Shown here: piece after piece, positions 28,590-37,071 of the stretch | Layout: every line of letters starts with the position of its first letter | How positions within the stretch are numbered: position 1 is the first letter of the stretch | NCBI RefSeq assembly: GCF_001428665.1 | Contig: NZ_LMIJ01000047.1 | Location: 63,450-127,449 of the forward strand | Length of the DNA stretch: 64,000 nt | Direction of reading: 5' to 3' | Source of the DNA: Acidovorax sp. Root219 | GTDB lineage: Bacteria; Pseudomonadota; Gammaproteobacteria; Burkholderiales; Burkholderiaceae_C | Translations under genes and position numbers: made by a program | Notes under the pieces: model-generated | Database searches by the model: none | Told to the model about the DNA's origin: nothing | Seen by the model: only the letters and a program-made list of their open reading frames with translations

Positions 28590-29141
28590 ATGCTGCAGAT
28601 CGCTGTCGTCTACCACTCGGGCTACGGCCATACCCAGCGCATGGCCCAGGCCGTGGCCGATGGCGCGGGTGCGCAGCTGATCGCCATCGATGCGGACGGC
28701 AGCCTGCCCGAAGGCGGCTGGGAAACCCTGGCCGCCGCCAGCGCCATCATCTTCGGCTCACCGACCTACATGGCTGGGCCCAGCTGGCAATTCAAGCGCT
28801 TTGCCGACGCATCGTCCAAGCCCTGGTTCAGCCAGGCCTGGAAGAACAAGCTGTTCGCCGGCTTCACCAACAGCGCCGCCACCAATGGCGACAAGCAGAT
28901 CACGCTCGACTACCTGTTCCACCTGGCCATGCAGCATGGCGGCCTGTGGGTGGGGGCGGGCGTGCTGCCATCGAACTCCAAGGCCGCCACGCGCAACGAC
29001 GTGAACTGGCTGGGCGCTTACAGTGGTGCCATGGCGCAATCACCTTCCGACGCTTCGGCCGGCGAGATGGCGCCGGGCGACTTGGACACAGCCCGTTTCC
29101 TGGGACAGCGTGTGGCCGAGCTGGCTGCACGCTTTAAGTGA
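28590..29141 (+). CDS. NAD(P)H-dependent oxidoreductase, WrbA/flavodoxin-like
   Basis: Flavodoxin-fold protein of 183 residues. The FMN phosphate loop is seen at VVYHSGYGHTQRMAQAV (residues ~5-21), and FGSPTYMAGPSWQFKRF is the WrbA-type isoalloxazine loop. These proteins reduce quinones by two electrons and limit oxidative stress. It is 51 bp downstream of the DoxX gene and likely in one operon with it and the first pirin. The C-terminal part is shorter than in canonical WrbA (~200 residues). Confidence 0.9.
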   Translation: MLQIAVVYHSGYGHTQRMAQAVADGAGAQLIAIDADGSLPEGGWETLAAASAIIFGSPTYMAGPSWQFKRFADASSKPWFSQAWKNKLFAGFTNSAATNGDKQITLDYLFHLAMQHGGLWVGAGVLPSNSKAATRNDVNWLGAYSGAMAQSPSDASAGEMAPGDLDTARFLGQRVAELAARFK

Positions 29142-29144
29142 AGC

Positions 29145-29253
29145 ACCCCCTGTGTCGCTTCGCGCCTTCCCCCTCTCTCGTCTCGCTGCGCGAGCCGGGA
29201 GGGGGACGCCCCCAGCGCGGCGGGGCGGCCCTTGCGCGGGGGCACTGGCCTTG
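29145..29253 (+). repeat. GC-rich intergenic repeat, copy 1
   Basis: Begins ACCCCCTGTGTCGCTTCGCG and ends GGCACTGGCCTTG, with an internal inverted pair of C-runs and G-runs (CTTCCCCCT ... AGGGGGACGCC). The same border segments recur at 38461-38548. It lies directly after the flavodoxin-like gene and can fold into a stem that may act as a terminator. Dispersed copies of this element are familiar from Comamonadaceae genomes; that is recollection, not tested here. Confidence 0.65.
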
Positions 29254-29342
29254 GCCGTGCCAATTTCATGCGTCGCAGCTGGCGCATAGCGCAATGAAGA
29301 ACTGATTCCAACCCCACGACTACAGGAGCCTCCCATGCAACC

Positions 29343-30281
29343 ATGCCATCGTCTTCGCGCCCCGTGCGCTGGAGCACGCTCATGAGCGGCGCATTGCGCC
29401 TGTCCGGCCATGCCAAGGACCTGGGCGGCGGCTTCACCGTGCGGCGCCTGCTGCCTGCCGTGCAGTGCCGCTCGGTAGGGCCGTTCATCTTCTTCGACCA
29501 TTTCGGCCCGGTGTCGGTGGTGCCCGGCGCGGCGCACGATGTGCGGCCCCATCCGCACATCGGCCTGGCCACGGTGACCTACCTGTTCTCCGGCGCCATC
29601 ATGCACCGCGACAACCTGGGCTACGTGCAGCAGATCGAGCCCGGCGCCATCAACTGGATGACGGCCGGCAACGGCATCGTGCACTCCGAGCGCCGGCCCG
29701 AGAGCTTGGCCGACATGACCTATGTGAACCACGGCATCCAGCTGTGGGCCGCGCTGCCGGTGGCTGCCGAGGAGGTCGATGCCTCCTTCGTGCACACGCC
29801 GGCCGCTGCCATTCCCGAGGTGCAGGTCGGTGATGCGGTGGTGCGTGTGCTGATCGGAACCGCCTTTGGCCAGACCTCGCCCGTGGCGACCTATGCGCCC
29901 ACGCTGTACCTGGACGTGCAACTGCCTGCGGGCGGCGTGCTGGAATTGCCGGCGGCCCTGGCGCAGGAAATGGCCCTCTACCCCGTGGATGCCGAGCTGC
30001 TGCTCGACGGCGAGCCCTTGCCCGACCACACCCTGGCGGTACTGCCCGCAGGTGCTGCGGCGGCGCCCGTGCGGCTGCAGGCCGGCGACAGCGCCGTGCG
30101 CCTGATGGTCATCGGTGGCGACGCGCTCGACGGGCCGCGCCACATGTGGTGGAACTTCGTCTCCAGCCGCAAGGAGCGCATCGTGCAGGCCGCCGGGGAC
30201 TGGGAAGCAGGCCGCATGAAGGTGGTGCCAGGCGAAACGGAATTCATCCCGCTGCCGGAGCACCGTTTCCGCGCGGATTGA
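29343..30281 (+). CDS. Pirin family protein (long form)
   Basis: Bicupin of up to 312 residues. Metal ligands of the N-terminal cupin appear as VRPHPHIGLATVTY and GNGIVHSERRP, and the second cupin contains VRLMVIGGDALDGPRHMWWNFVSS, a canonical pirin motif. Start is uncertain: ATG 29343 lacks a close ribosome site, whereas ATG 29382 (M-S-G-A-L-R-L) begins at the conserved part and overlaps the stop of a 16-codon reading frame that itself has a good AGGAG site. The second pirin in the neighbourhood, it belongs to the human-pirin/YhaK-like branch and its role is unknown. Confidence 0.9.
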   Translation: MPSSSRPVRWSTLMSGALRLSGHAKDLGGGFTVRRLLPAVQCRSVGPFIFFDHFGPVSVVPGAAHDVRPHPHIGLATVTYLFSGAIMHRDNLGYVQQIEPGAINWMTAGNGIVHSERRPESLADMTYVNHGIQLWAALPVAAEEVDASFVHTPAAAIPEVQVGDAVVRVLIGTAFGQTSPVATYAPTLYLDVQLPAGGVLELPAALAQEMALYPVDAELLLDGEPLPDHTLAVLPAGAAAAPVRLQAGDSAVRLMVIGGDALDGPRHMWWNFVSSRKERIVQAAGDWEAGRMKVVPGETEFIPLPEHRFRAD

Positions 30282-30286
30282 GCAAG

Positions 30287-30336
30287 GGTCCACTGAAACC
30301 GAGAAATCGGCGCCGATTTCTCGGTTTCAGTGGACC
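30287..30336. repeat. Perfect 50-bp palindrome between convergent genes
   Basis: Two uninterrupted 25-bp arms, GGTCCACTGAAACCGAGAAA followed by TCGGC and its exact complement, with no spacer. It fills the 57-bp gap between the pirin stop (30281) and the trhO stop (30339). RNA from either strand would make a very stable hairpin, so it probably terminates both genes although no U-run follows. Confidence 0.75.
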
Positions 30337-30338
30337 AG

Positions 30339-31085
30339 TCAGGCCCCTTCAGGCTTGTCGGTGGACAGGTCGGCCGCCAGCACCCGGCGCTCGTCGAAGA
30401 CGAAGCAGCCGCCGTGGTAGTGGGCGCCATCGGTTTCCTCGAAATACTTGAGGATGCCGCCTTCGAGTTGGTAGACATGCGGCAGGCCTTCCTCGCGCAT
30501 GAGGATGGCGGCCTTCTCGCAGCGGATGCCGCCCGTGCAAAAGCTCACCACCGTCTTGTCGGCGAGTTCCTCCTTGTGGGCACGCAGGGCCGGGGGGAAC
30601 TCGGTGAACTTGTCGATGCGCCAGTCGATGGCGTTGTCAAATGTGCCGTGGTCGACCTCGAAGGCGTTGCGGGTGTCTAGCGTCACCACCTCGCGGCCTT
30701 CGTCGTCGTGGCCCTGCGCCAGCCAGCGGTGCAGCGTGGCCGGCGTCACCGCCGGGGCGCGGCCTGTGGAGGGCTGGATGGTGGGGTGGTCCATGCGGAT
30801 GATCTCGCGCTTGACCTTGACCAGCATTTTGCGAAAGGGCACCGTGTCCGACCAGCTCTCCTTGGGCGCCAGGTCGGCAAAACGGGCGTCGGTGCGCAGC
30901 GCATCCACGAAACCGCGCACCGCTTGGGCCGGGCCCGCCAGGAAGAAGTTGATGCCTTCCTCGGCCAGCAAGATGGTGCCCTTGAGCTGCGCCGCAGTGG
31001 CGCGCTCGTGCAGCAGGTCGCGCAACGCATGCGCATCGGGCAGCGGCACGAATTGGTAGCAGGAGATGTTGAGGACGTCGTTCAC
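30339..31085 (-). CDS. trhO: tRNA uridine(34) hydroxylase, rhodanese-domain protein
   Basis: Protein of 248 residues in the YceA/TrhO family, which forms 5-hydroxyuridine at position 34 of tRNAs in an O2-dependent way. The N-terminal acylphosphatase-like part ([13 protein letters not shown]) precedes a rhodanese domain; the essential cysteine is C183 in [13 protein letters not shown], a loop unique to this family. Somewhat shorter than E. coli TrhO (350) at the C-terminus but like other betaproteobacterial forms. It is convergent with the pirin gene, with a 50-bp palindrome between them. Confidence 0.93.
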   Translation of the reverse strand: MNDVLNISCYQFVPLPDAHALRDLLHERATAAQLKGTILLAEEGINFFLAGPAQAVRGFVDALRTDARFADLAPKESWSDTVPFRKMLVKVKREIIRMDHPTIQPSTGRAPAVTPATLHRWLAQGHDDEGREVVTLDTRNAFEVDHGTFDNAIDWRIDKFTEFPPALRAHKEELADKTVVSFCTGGIRCEKAAILMREEGLPHVYQLEGGILKYFEETDGAHYHGGCFVFDERRVLAADLSTDKPEGA

Positions 31086-31199
31086 GGCGATGGCCTGTTT
31101 ACACGGGTTCTGGGAAAGGAGTGTTCTGCCGGGGGCGACTCTCCGGACGGGCGCGGTTACGGCCTGATTGTCGCGCTGCTGCCGGCCCCTGGCCTGTAG

Positions 31200-31220
31200 C
31201 CTGGCGGGTTGCCCGCCAGG
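31200..31220 (-). terminator. Hairpin downstream of the ParA/FlhG-like gene
   Basis: CCTGGCGGG, TTG loop, CCCGCCAGG: a perfect 9-bp stem 6 bp past the ATPase stop (31226) on the minus strand. There is no strong U-tract, so it may be an intrinsic terminator of weak type or an RNA-stability hairpin separating this unit from trhO. Confidence 0.55.
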
Positions 31221-31225
31221 TTCCC

Positions 31226-32080
31226 TCAGGGGGCGGGTACCAGCAGCGTGGTCTCGATCTTGTTGGCCAGCTGGGCGATGGCCAGCGACGCCGGGCAGCC
31301 CGGCGTGTTGAGCAGCAGCAGCTGGCGGCGCATCACGGCGTCGCGCACCGACGGGTCGGCCGGGATGTCGCCCATGTGGATCAGCCGCACGCCGCGGCCG
31401 GTCTCGGTGCTGACGAAGCGGTCCAGCACCTGCTGCAGCTGGCTGGTGATGGCCCGGCCATCGCCCGGGCGGGCGGCCTGGTTGATCACCATGCGCACAT
31501 GCTGGCGCTTTTGCTGCATGGCCAGCACCTTGATGGCGGCGTAGGCGTCGGTCAGCGAGGTGGGCTCGGGCGTGGCCACGATCAGCACCTCGGAGGCCAG
31601 CGAAATCGAGAACAGCACCACGTCCGAGATGCCGGCGCCGGTGTCCAGCAGGATCACGTCGTAATTGGGCGCCAGTGCCTGGATCACATTCAGGAACTGG
31701 TTGCGCACCTCGGGCGTGAGGCGCGAATACTCCACCATGCCCGAGCCGGCCAGCAGCACCGAGAAGCCGCCGGGCGCCTGGATCACGGCGTCTTCCAGCA
31801 AGGCCTTGCCGGTGAACACGTCGTGCAGGGTGATCTTGGGGTGCAGATTGAGCACCACGTCCAGGTTGGCCAGGCCCAGGTCGGCGTCGAGCACCAGCAC
31901 ACGCTGGCCGCGCCGCGTGAGCGCCGCCGCGAGGTTGGCCGACACGAAGGTCTTGCCCACGCCGCCCTTGCCGCTGGTGATGGCAATGATGCGCGCACCA
32001 GTGGCCGCCGCGCCGGGAGGGCGTCCGGGCGAGGGGGGGGCGTCGGAGGATGTGGGTGGGGGGGACAGCGCGTCGCTCAT
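31226..32080 (-). CDS. MinD/ParA-family P-loop ATPase, FlhG (FleN/YlxH)-like
   Basis: Cytosolic ATPase of 284 residues. After a Pro/Ser-rich leader (1-28), the deviant Walker A is [20 protein letters not shown] with both lysines, followed by [17 protein letters not shown], the FlhG/MinD switch I region, and [16 protein letters not shown] as Walker B. FlhG-type ATPases control flagellar number and placement; MinD-type act in division. No flagellar or min genes are nearby. It follows a diguanylate cyclase gene by 10 bp on the same strand, so a role in c-di-GMP-linked polarity is inferred only. A C-terminal amphipathic MinD-like helix is not evident. Confidence 0.88.
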   Translation of the reverse strand: MSDALSPPPTSSDAPPSPGRPPGAAATGARIIAITSGKGGVGKTFVSANLAAALTRRGQRVLVLDADLGLANLDVVLNLHPKITLHDVFTGKALLEDAVIQAPGGFSVLLAGSGMVEYSRLTPEVRNQFLNVIQALAPNYDVILLDTGAGISDVVLFSISLASEVLIVATPEPTSLTDAYAAIKVLAMQQKRQHVRMVINQAARPGDGRAITSQLQQVLDRFVSTETGRGVRLIHMGDIPADPSVRDAVMRRQLLLLNTPGCPASLAIAQLANKIETTLLVPAP

Positions 32081-32090
32081 CTTCTAACTT

Positions 32091-32858
32091 TCAGTTGGCG
32101 CTGCCTGTTGGGTCCAGCGGGGGCAGATCGCCCCAGCCCGAGGGGGTGTACAAGGGGCCGAACAACAGGCTCTTCTCTTCGGCACTGACGGTGCTGTCGG
32201 GCTGCTCTTCGATGCTCACCCGGTTGCGGCCCGACGATTTGGCCTGGTAGAGCTGGTGGTCGGCCCGGTCGGTCCACAGCAGGGTGGTCGAACGGATCCA
32301 TTGCAGGGCGAAGGCCCCGCCAACGCTCACCGTGACATTCAGTTCCACGGAGGGCGAGATTCTGACAGGTGTGTTGGCCACGGCACGGCGGATGCGTTCT
32401 GCAACCACCTTGCCAAACGCGGCCTGGCAGGCGGGCAGCACCACCGCGAACTCCTCGCCGCCGTAGCGTGCCAGGGTGTCCATGGGGCGCACGCAGGCGC
32501 TCAGGGTGCGCGCCACCGACTGCAGCACCACGTCACCAGCCAGGTGGCCATGGGTGTCGTTGACCGCCTTGAAGTGGTCGATGTCCAGCATCAGCAGCAG
32601 GGCCGCCTCGCCCGAGCGCGTCACGCGGTCGATCTCGCGCTCGAGCACGGCGCGAAAATGCCGACGGTTGGCCAGCCCGGTGAGGGGGTCCTTGAGGGAG
32701 AGTTCGCACAGACCGTCGATCAGGCCCTGGAGGTAGCGCGACGGTGCCTCGCGTTGCAGGGAGGCTTCGCTGCCGGCCGCCTGCGCCACGAGGGCGTGTG
32801 CAATGTCCAGACGCAGATCGCGCAGGTCTACGAGATGAGAGGCCGCAGAGTCAGACAC
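32091..32858 (-). CDS. Diguanylate cyclase (GGDEF domain protein)
   Basis: Protein of 255 residues. A short helical N-terminus (1-55) without an identifiable sensor precedes a full GGDEF domain: SLKDPLTGLANRRHFRAVLEREI, MLDIDHFKAVNDTHGHLAGD, and the active loop TLARYGGEEFAVVLP with the I-site RPMD just upstream. Synthesis and feedback inhibition by c-di-GMP are expected. The C-terminal ~40 residues after the domain are unstructured-looking. It is first of a two-gene unit with the FlhG-like ATPase. No membrane helices, so it acts in the cytoplasm. Confidence 0.92.
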   Translation of the reverse strand: MSDSAASHLVDLRDLRLDIAHALVAQAAGSEASLQREAPSRYLQGLIDGLCELSLKDPLTGLANRRHFRAVLEREIDRVTRSGEAALLLMLDIDHFKAVNDTHGHLAGDVVLQSVARTLSACVRPMDTLARYGGEEFAVVLPACQAAFGKVVAERIRRAVANTPVRISPSVELNVTVSVGGAFALQWIRSTTLLWTDRADHQLYQAKSSGRNRVSIEEQPDSTVSAEEKSLLFGPLYTPSGWGDLPPLDPTGSAN

Positions 32859-32942
32859 AAATGGATAAGGCAGAGTTCGTTCAGTGTAGCAGCGGGACGG
32901 CGCAAAAATGCAGCTTCTGGGCGGGCCGTGGGGTGATACGAC

Positions 32943-34640
32943 TCAGGTGGCTGCACCCTCAGGGTCGGGCGGTGGTATCTGCTGCAGCGCCTGCAGGGCC
33001 TCGGCGTCGGTGCGGTACATCTGCAGCCCCGGGCCGGGTTCTAGCAAGCCGGCGCGGCGCAGCACCTGGTCCACCGGCAGTTTCATGCCGCTCACGTGCA
33101 GTATGCCGCCACGCGCCTGCATCAGGGCGCGCAGCGCGGCAAAGGTCTCCACGCCGGTGATGTCGATGCGGTTGATGGGCTGGGCCATGAGGCACAGGTG
33201 GACGATGGCGGGGTCGGCGGCCAGGTGGTCGATCACATGCCGCTCCAGCGCGCTGGCCGAGCCGAAATCGAGCTCCGCATCCATGCGCAATGCCAGCAAC
33301 TGGGGGGCCAGGGGCGGCAGGTGCCACAGGTGGCGGTCGCGCAGGCTGCCATCGGGGTGCAGGCCGACCTCGATAATGCGCGGGTGCAGGCGCTGGTACA
33401 GAAAGTGGCTCAGGTTCATCACCAGCCCCACCAGCACGCCCCAGTACATGCGCGGTGCGGTGGCCAGCGTCAGCGCAAAGGTCACGCCGGCCATCACAGC
33501 CTCGACACGCGAGATGCGCCACAGGCGCAGCAGGGTGGCGGGCTTGATGAGGCTGGTTACCGCCGTGACCACCACGGCCGCCAGCACCGACTGCGGCACG
33601 TGGTAGAGCGCCGGCGTGAGCCACAGCAGCACCACCAGCACCAGGGCGATGGCGAACACCGTGGCCCAGCCGGTGCAGGCACCGGCATACAGGTTGATGG
33701 CCGAGCGCGAGAACGAGGCGCTGGTGGCAAAGCTGCCGCACAGGCCGCTGCTGATCTTGGCCAGGCCCTGGCCGATCAGGTCCTGGTTCTCGTTCCAGCG
33801 CTCGCCCGAGCGCTGGCTCTCCACCTTGGCGCTGGAGGCGGTTTCGAGAAAGCTCACCAGCGTGACCACCAGCACCGGCATCACCAGTGCGGAAAACTGC
33901 GACCAGGACAGCAGGCCCGGCCAGTACAGGGACGGCAGCCCCTCGGGCAGCGTGCCGACCACCGAGCCGCCACTGTCGGCATAGCCCAGCGCCCAGCTCA
34001 GCGCCCCGGCAGCACCCACGACCACGATGGCGGCCGGAAAGTTCGGGCGCCAGCGCCGGGCCAGCACCAGCAGCGCCAGGCTGCCCAGGCCGAAGGCGGC
34101 AGCCACCAGGTCGAAATGGCCCAGCGACGGGGTGGACCACAGGGCGCCGAGGTCCGAGCGCAGGCCGGTGAAGGCGCGCAACTGGGAGGCCAGGATCAGC
34201 AGCGCGGCCGCCTGCGTGAAGCCGCTGAGCACGGGCGAGGTCACCAGGTTCAGCAGCCAGCCAAAGCGTGCCATGCCCATCACCAGCTGCAGCAGGCCCG
34301 AGAGCAGGGCCATCCACGCCGCCAGGGCCACCCACTGCGCGCTGCCGGGCTCGGCCAGCCCGGTCAGGGAGGCGCCGATCAGCAGGCTGGTGAGGGCCGT
34401 GGGCCCCACGCCCAGCCGGGTGGAGGAGCTGAACAGCACGGCCACCAGGGCCGGGATCAGCGAGGCGTAGATGCCGGTCACCAGCGGCATGCCGGCCAGG
34501 GCCGCATAGGCCACGCCCTGTGGCACCAGCATCAGCCCCACGGTCATGCCGGCAGAAAACTCTCCTTTGAGCAGGCGGCGGTCGGGGCGGGGCCAGGCGA
34601 GAAACGGAAACCAGCGGGACAGGGAGGGCAAGGAAGGCAT
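32943..34640 (-). CDS. SulP family inorganic anion transporter with STAS domain
   Basis: Inner-membrane transporter of 565 residues. The SulP opening GEFSAGMTVGLMLVPQGVAYAALAGMP (residues ~27-53, quoted in part: LVPQGVAYAALAG) and about 12-14 hydrophobic helices fill residues 30-420; a C-terminal STAS domain spans ~435-550 with DITGVETFAALRALM. These proteins move sulfate or bicarbonate, often with Na+ or H+. Substrate cannot be assigned. It is transcribed divergently from the BON lipoprotein gene with a 128-bp spacer and is not in an operon with the diguanylate cyclase, which lies 84 bp downstream. Confidence 0.93.
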   Translation of the reverse strand: MPSLPSLSRWFPFLAWPRPDRRLLKGEFSAGMTVGLMLVPQGVAYAALAGMPLVTGIYASLIPALVAVLFSSSTRLGVGPTALTSLLIGASLTGLAEPGSAQWVALAAWMALLSGLLQLVMGMARFGWLLNLVTSPVLSGFTQAAALLILASQLRAFTGLRSDLGALWSTPSLGHFDLVAAAFGLGSLALLVLARRWRPNFPAAIVVVGAAGALSWALGYADSGGSVVGTLPEGLPSLYWPGLLSWSQFSALVMPVLVVTLVSFLETASSAKVESQRSGERWNENQDLIGQGLAKISSGLCGSFATSASFSRSAINLYAGACTGWATVFAIALVLVVLLWLTPALYHVPQSVLAAVVVTAVTSLIKPATLLRLWRISRVEAVMAGVTFALTLATAPRMYWGVLVGLVMNLSHFLYQRLHPRIIEVGLHPDGSLRDRHLWHLPPLAPQLLALRMDAELDFGSASALERHVIDHLAADPAIVHLCLMAQPINRIDITGVETFAALRALMQARGGILHVSGMKLPVDQVLRRAGLLEPGPGLQMYRTDAEALQALQQIPPPDPEGAAT

Positions 34641-34768
34641 GGCCCCGATTGTCGCGCGCTTGTGCGGGCTGCCTGGCGTCCTACAGCCACTTCGGAGCTA
34701 TCCGACCCTGTGCGCGCGTCGGTTTGCCTAAAGTACGAAGCATGTTTCAACCCGCAAGGAGCTTTCCC

Positions 34769-35227
34769 ATGAACACCGCAACTACCGCTCAGCGCCCCCT
34801 TCACCGCATCGCCAGCGTGCTGGCCGTCAGCGCTCTGGCGCTGGGTCTGGCTGCTTGCAGCAAGACCGAAGACGCCACCGTGGGCCAGCGCCTGGACTCG
34901 GCCGTTGACCGCACCGAGCAGGCTGCCACCGAAGCCCGCATCAAGGCCGAGAGCGCCATGCAAAGTGCCGGCAACAAGATGGAGCAAGGCTCGCAGACCG
35001 CGATGGAAAAGATCGACGACGCCACCATCACAGCCCAGGTCTCTGCAGGCCTGGCCAAGGATCCTGACCTGAGCGCCATCAAGATCAATGTGGATACTGT
35101 CAATGGCTCCGTGACGCTCAACGGCCCCGCCACCACGCCTGCCGCCAAGGAGCGTGCCGAGACGATTGCCACCGCCGTGAAGGGCGTTACCTCGGTCAAC
35201 AACCAGTTGACCGTCACACCGAGCTAA
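34769..35227 (+). CDS. BON domain-containing lipoprotein
   Basis: Envelope protein of 152 residues. A signal peptide ends in a lipobox LGLAAC (Cys at residue ~30), followed by a helical Ala/Glu-rich segment (about 32-85) and one BON domain (about 90-150; DATITAQVSAGLAKDPDLSA ... VTLNGPA ... VKGVTSVNNQLTV). BON proteins of the OsmY kind bind phospholipid or help envelope stability under osmotic stress. Start 34769 has AAGGAG eight bases upstream; an in-frame ATG nine codons before (34742) lacks a site and would mask the signal peptide. Confidence 0.9.
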   Translation: MNTATTAQRPLHRIASVLAVSALALGLAACSKTEDATVGQRLDSAVDRTEQAATEARIKAESAMQSAGNKMEQGSQTAMEKIDDATITAQVSAGLAKDPDLSAIKINVDTVNGSVTLNGPATTPAAKERAETIATAVKGVTSVNNQLTVTPS

Positions 35228-35468
35228 GGCACAGCCGTACCTGACGGCTTGCACCGGGCCCCGGGACTGTAAAGATACCGGACCCCACGCGCACCGGGCA
35301 GGGATGGACTTGCGACCCGCCAGTCGGGCAGCGAGCAGGCTGCCTCCTTCATCTTCATTGCGAGGACTGGCATTCGAAGACCGCCCATGCAAGTAATGCG
35401 TGCAATTCAAGCCATCGGCCATGCCCTGGCCTTTGCCTGCCCCCGAACAGGGGCCATGGCAAAAGAGC

Positions 35469-35500
35469 CGCGCCGCACAAGGTGATCCTTGTGCGGCGCG
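35469..35500. promoter_or_regulatory. 14-bp stem hairpin just upstream of the cystathionine beta-lyase start
   Basis: CGCGCCGCACAAGG, loop TGAT, then the exact complement, ending 15 nt before the ATG at 35515. A second, imperfect inverted pair (TTTGCC ... GGCAAA around CCCC/GGGG) lies immediately upstream at about 35432-35464. The stem covers the place where a ribosome site should be, so it could control translation; on the minus strand it is followed by a U-rich stretch and could terminate antisense transcription. Confidence 0.5.
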
Positions 35501-35514
35501 CTACCATTGGCTGC

Positions 35515-36744
35515 ATGCAAGACCATGCCACCGACATCGCCTCCCGCCTCGTCCACCACGATTACCTTCCGCCTGCGGGCTTTCAGGCCCCCCAGACTGC
35601 CGTCTACAAGGCCTCGACCGTGATCTTCCCCAACGTGGCCGCCATGCGCAGCCGCGAGTGGAAGGACAAGAGCGGCTACACCTACGGCCTGCATGGCACC
35701 CCCACCACCTTCATCCTCGAAGAGCGCCTGTGCGCCCTGGAGGGCGGCCTGCAGTGCCTGTTGGTCCCGAGCGGCCTCGCAGCGATTGCCAATGTGGCAC
35801 TGGCGCTGCTCAAGCCCGGCGATGAACTGCTGATTCCCGACAATGTCTATGGCCCGAGCAAGGACCTGATCCACGGCGAGCTGCGCCGCTTCGGCATCAC
35901 GCATGCGGTCTACGACCCGCTCGATCCGGCCGATCTGGCCGCGCGCATCACGCCTGCCACCCGCCTGGTCTGGCTTGAAGCGGCCGGCTCGGTCACCATG
36001 GAATTCCCCGACCTGTGCGAGCAGGTGCGCATTTGCCGCGCGCGCGGCGTCACGACGGCGCTGGACAACACCTGGGGTGCGGGCCTGGCGTTCGCGCCGT
36101 TCGACCTGCTGGGCGACGGCAGCCTGGGCGTGGACATCTCGGCCCACGCCCTCACCAAGTACCCCAGCGGCGGCGGTGACGTGCTCATGGGCAGCATCGT
36201 CACGCGCGACGAGGCGCTGCACATGCAGCTCAAGCTCACCCACATGCGCCTGGGCCTGGGCGTCGGTGGCAACGATGCCGAGGCGGTGTTGCGCTCGCTG
36301 CCCAGCATCGGCCTGCGCTACCGCGCTCACGACGAGGCGGCGCGCTCCCTGGCGTCCTGGATGCAGGGCCAGCCCGCCATCGCCCAGGTGCTGCACCCGG
36401 CATTGGCCGGTGCGCCGGGCCATGACCACTGGAAGGCGCTGTGCGGCGCAGCCTATGGCGGTGCGGGCGCGGCGGCCGGCCTGTTCAGCGTGGTGATCGA
36501 TGCGCGCTTCGGCCAGGACCAGGTCGACGCCTTCTGCGACGGCCTGCGCCTGTTCAAGCTGGGCTACAGCTGGGGTGGGCCCATGAGCCTTGTGGTTCCT
36601 TATGAGCTGGCGCGCATGCGCGGCCGGCCCACGGCGCACCTGAAGCCCGGGACGCTGGTGCGGTTTTCCATCGGCCTGGAGGCGGTGGAGGACCTGCGCC
36701 AGGACCTGCAGCAGTCCCTGCAGCGGGCCTTTGCCCCCGCTTGA
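35515..36744 (+). CDS. metC: Cystathionine beta-lyase / Cys-Met metabolism PLP enzyme
   Basis: PLP enzyme of 409 residues in the trans-sulfuration family; the MetC-type reaction splits cystathionine to homocysteine, pyruvate and ammonia. Family features: YKASTVIFPNVAAMRSREW, SGYTYGLHGTPTTF, the LEGG turn, the cofactor Asp in TALDNTWGAGLAFAP and the Schiff-base Lys in SAHALTKYPSGGGDVLMGS. TWGAG and the C-terminal WGGPMSLV region are as in bacterial MetC rather than MetB. The start at 35515 follows a strong hairpin, with no clean Shine-Dalgarno sequence. Monocistronic. Confidence 0.9.
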   Translation: MQDHATDIASRLVHHDYLPPAGFQAPQTAVYKASTVIFPNVAAMRSREWKDKSGYTYGLHGTPTTFILEERLCALEGGLQCLLVPSGLAAIANVALALLKPGDELLIPDNVYGPSKDLIHGELRRFGITHAVYDPLDPADLAARITPATRLVWLEAAGSVTMEFPDLCEQVRICRARGVTTALDNTWGAGLAFAPFDLLGDGSLGVDISAHALTKYPSGGGDVLMGSIVTRDEALHMQLKLTHMRLGLGVGGNDAEAVLRSLPSIGLRYRAHDEAARSLASWMQGQPAIAQVLHPALAGAPGHDHWKALCGAAYGGAGAAAGLFSVVIDARFGQDQVDAFCDGLRLFKLGYSWGGPMSLVVPYELARMRGRPTAHLKPGTLVRFSIGLEAVEDLRQDLQQSLQRAFAPA

Positions 36745-36816
36745 CGGGCGCGGGGGTATGTCGGCAAACACAGGCCTAGCTGTTACAGTGGGCCTCTACT
36801 TCAGGAAGCAAACACC

Positions 36817-37002
36817 TTGGCAACACCCAACTACGGATACGAAAAGCGCCAGCGCGAGCTCGCAAAAAAGCAAAAAAAAGAAGAGAAGCTGCGCTCCAAA
36901 ACCCAGCGCAGGCCGGATGACCCACAGGGTGACCAGCCAGCCGGTGGCAATGGCGATGGCGCACCGGGCGGCAACCAGCCCACGGGCGCACCAGGCGGCT
37001 GA
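36817..37002 (+). CDS. Conserved small charged protein of unknown function
   Basis: A 61-residue protein starting at TTG, with AGGA about 11 bases upstream. The first ~30 residues are strongly basic and helical (YGYEKRQRELAKKQKKEEKL), the rest is Gly/Pro/Asp/Gln rich and disordered. Short proteins with the same MATPNYxYEKRQRELAKK start are, as I recall, common in Burkholderiales; function is unknown. The charged amphipathic start suggests nucleic-acid or ribosome binding, which is a guess. It lies 72 bp downstream of metC on the same strand. Confidence 0.8.
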   Translation: MATPNYGYEKRQRELAKKQKKEEKLRSKTQRRPDDPQGDQPAGGNGDGAPGGNQPTGAPGG

Positions 37003-37071
37003 GCCTTTGACCGCCGTGTCCGGCACCCTGCCGCGCCGCAACGGCCGCAGGCGGGTCCGGCAGCACGGCGC

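Noticed and set aside
34649-34768. Extended N-terminus for the BON lipoprotein starting at about 34649
   Set aside because: The extension would place a lipoprotein signal in the middle of the protein; ATG 34769 has a good ribosome site and a correct signal peptide.
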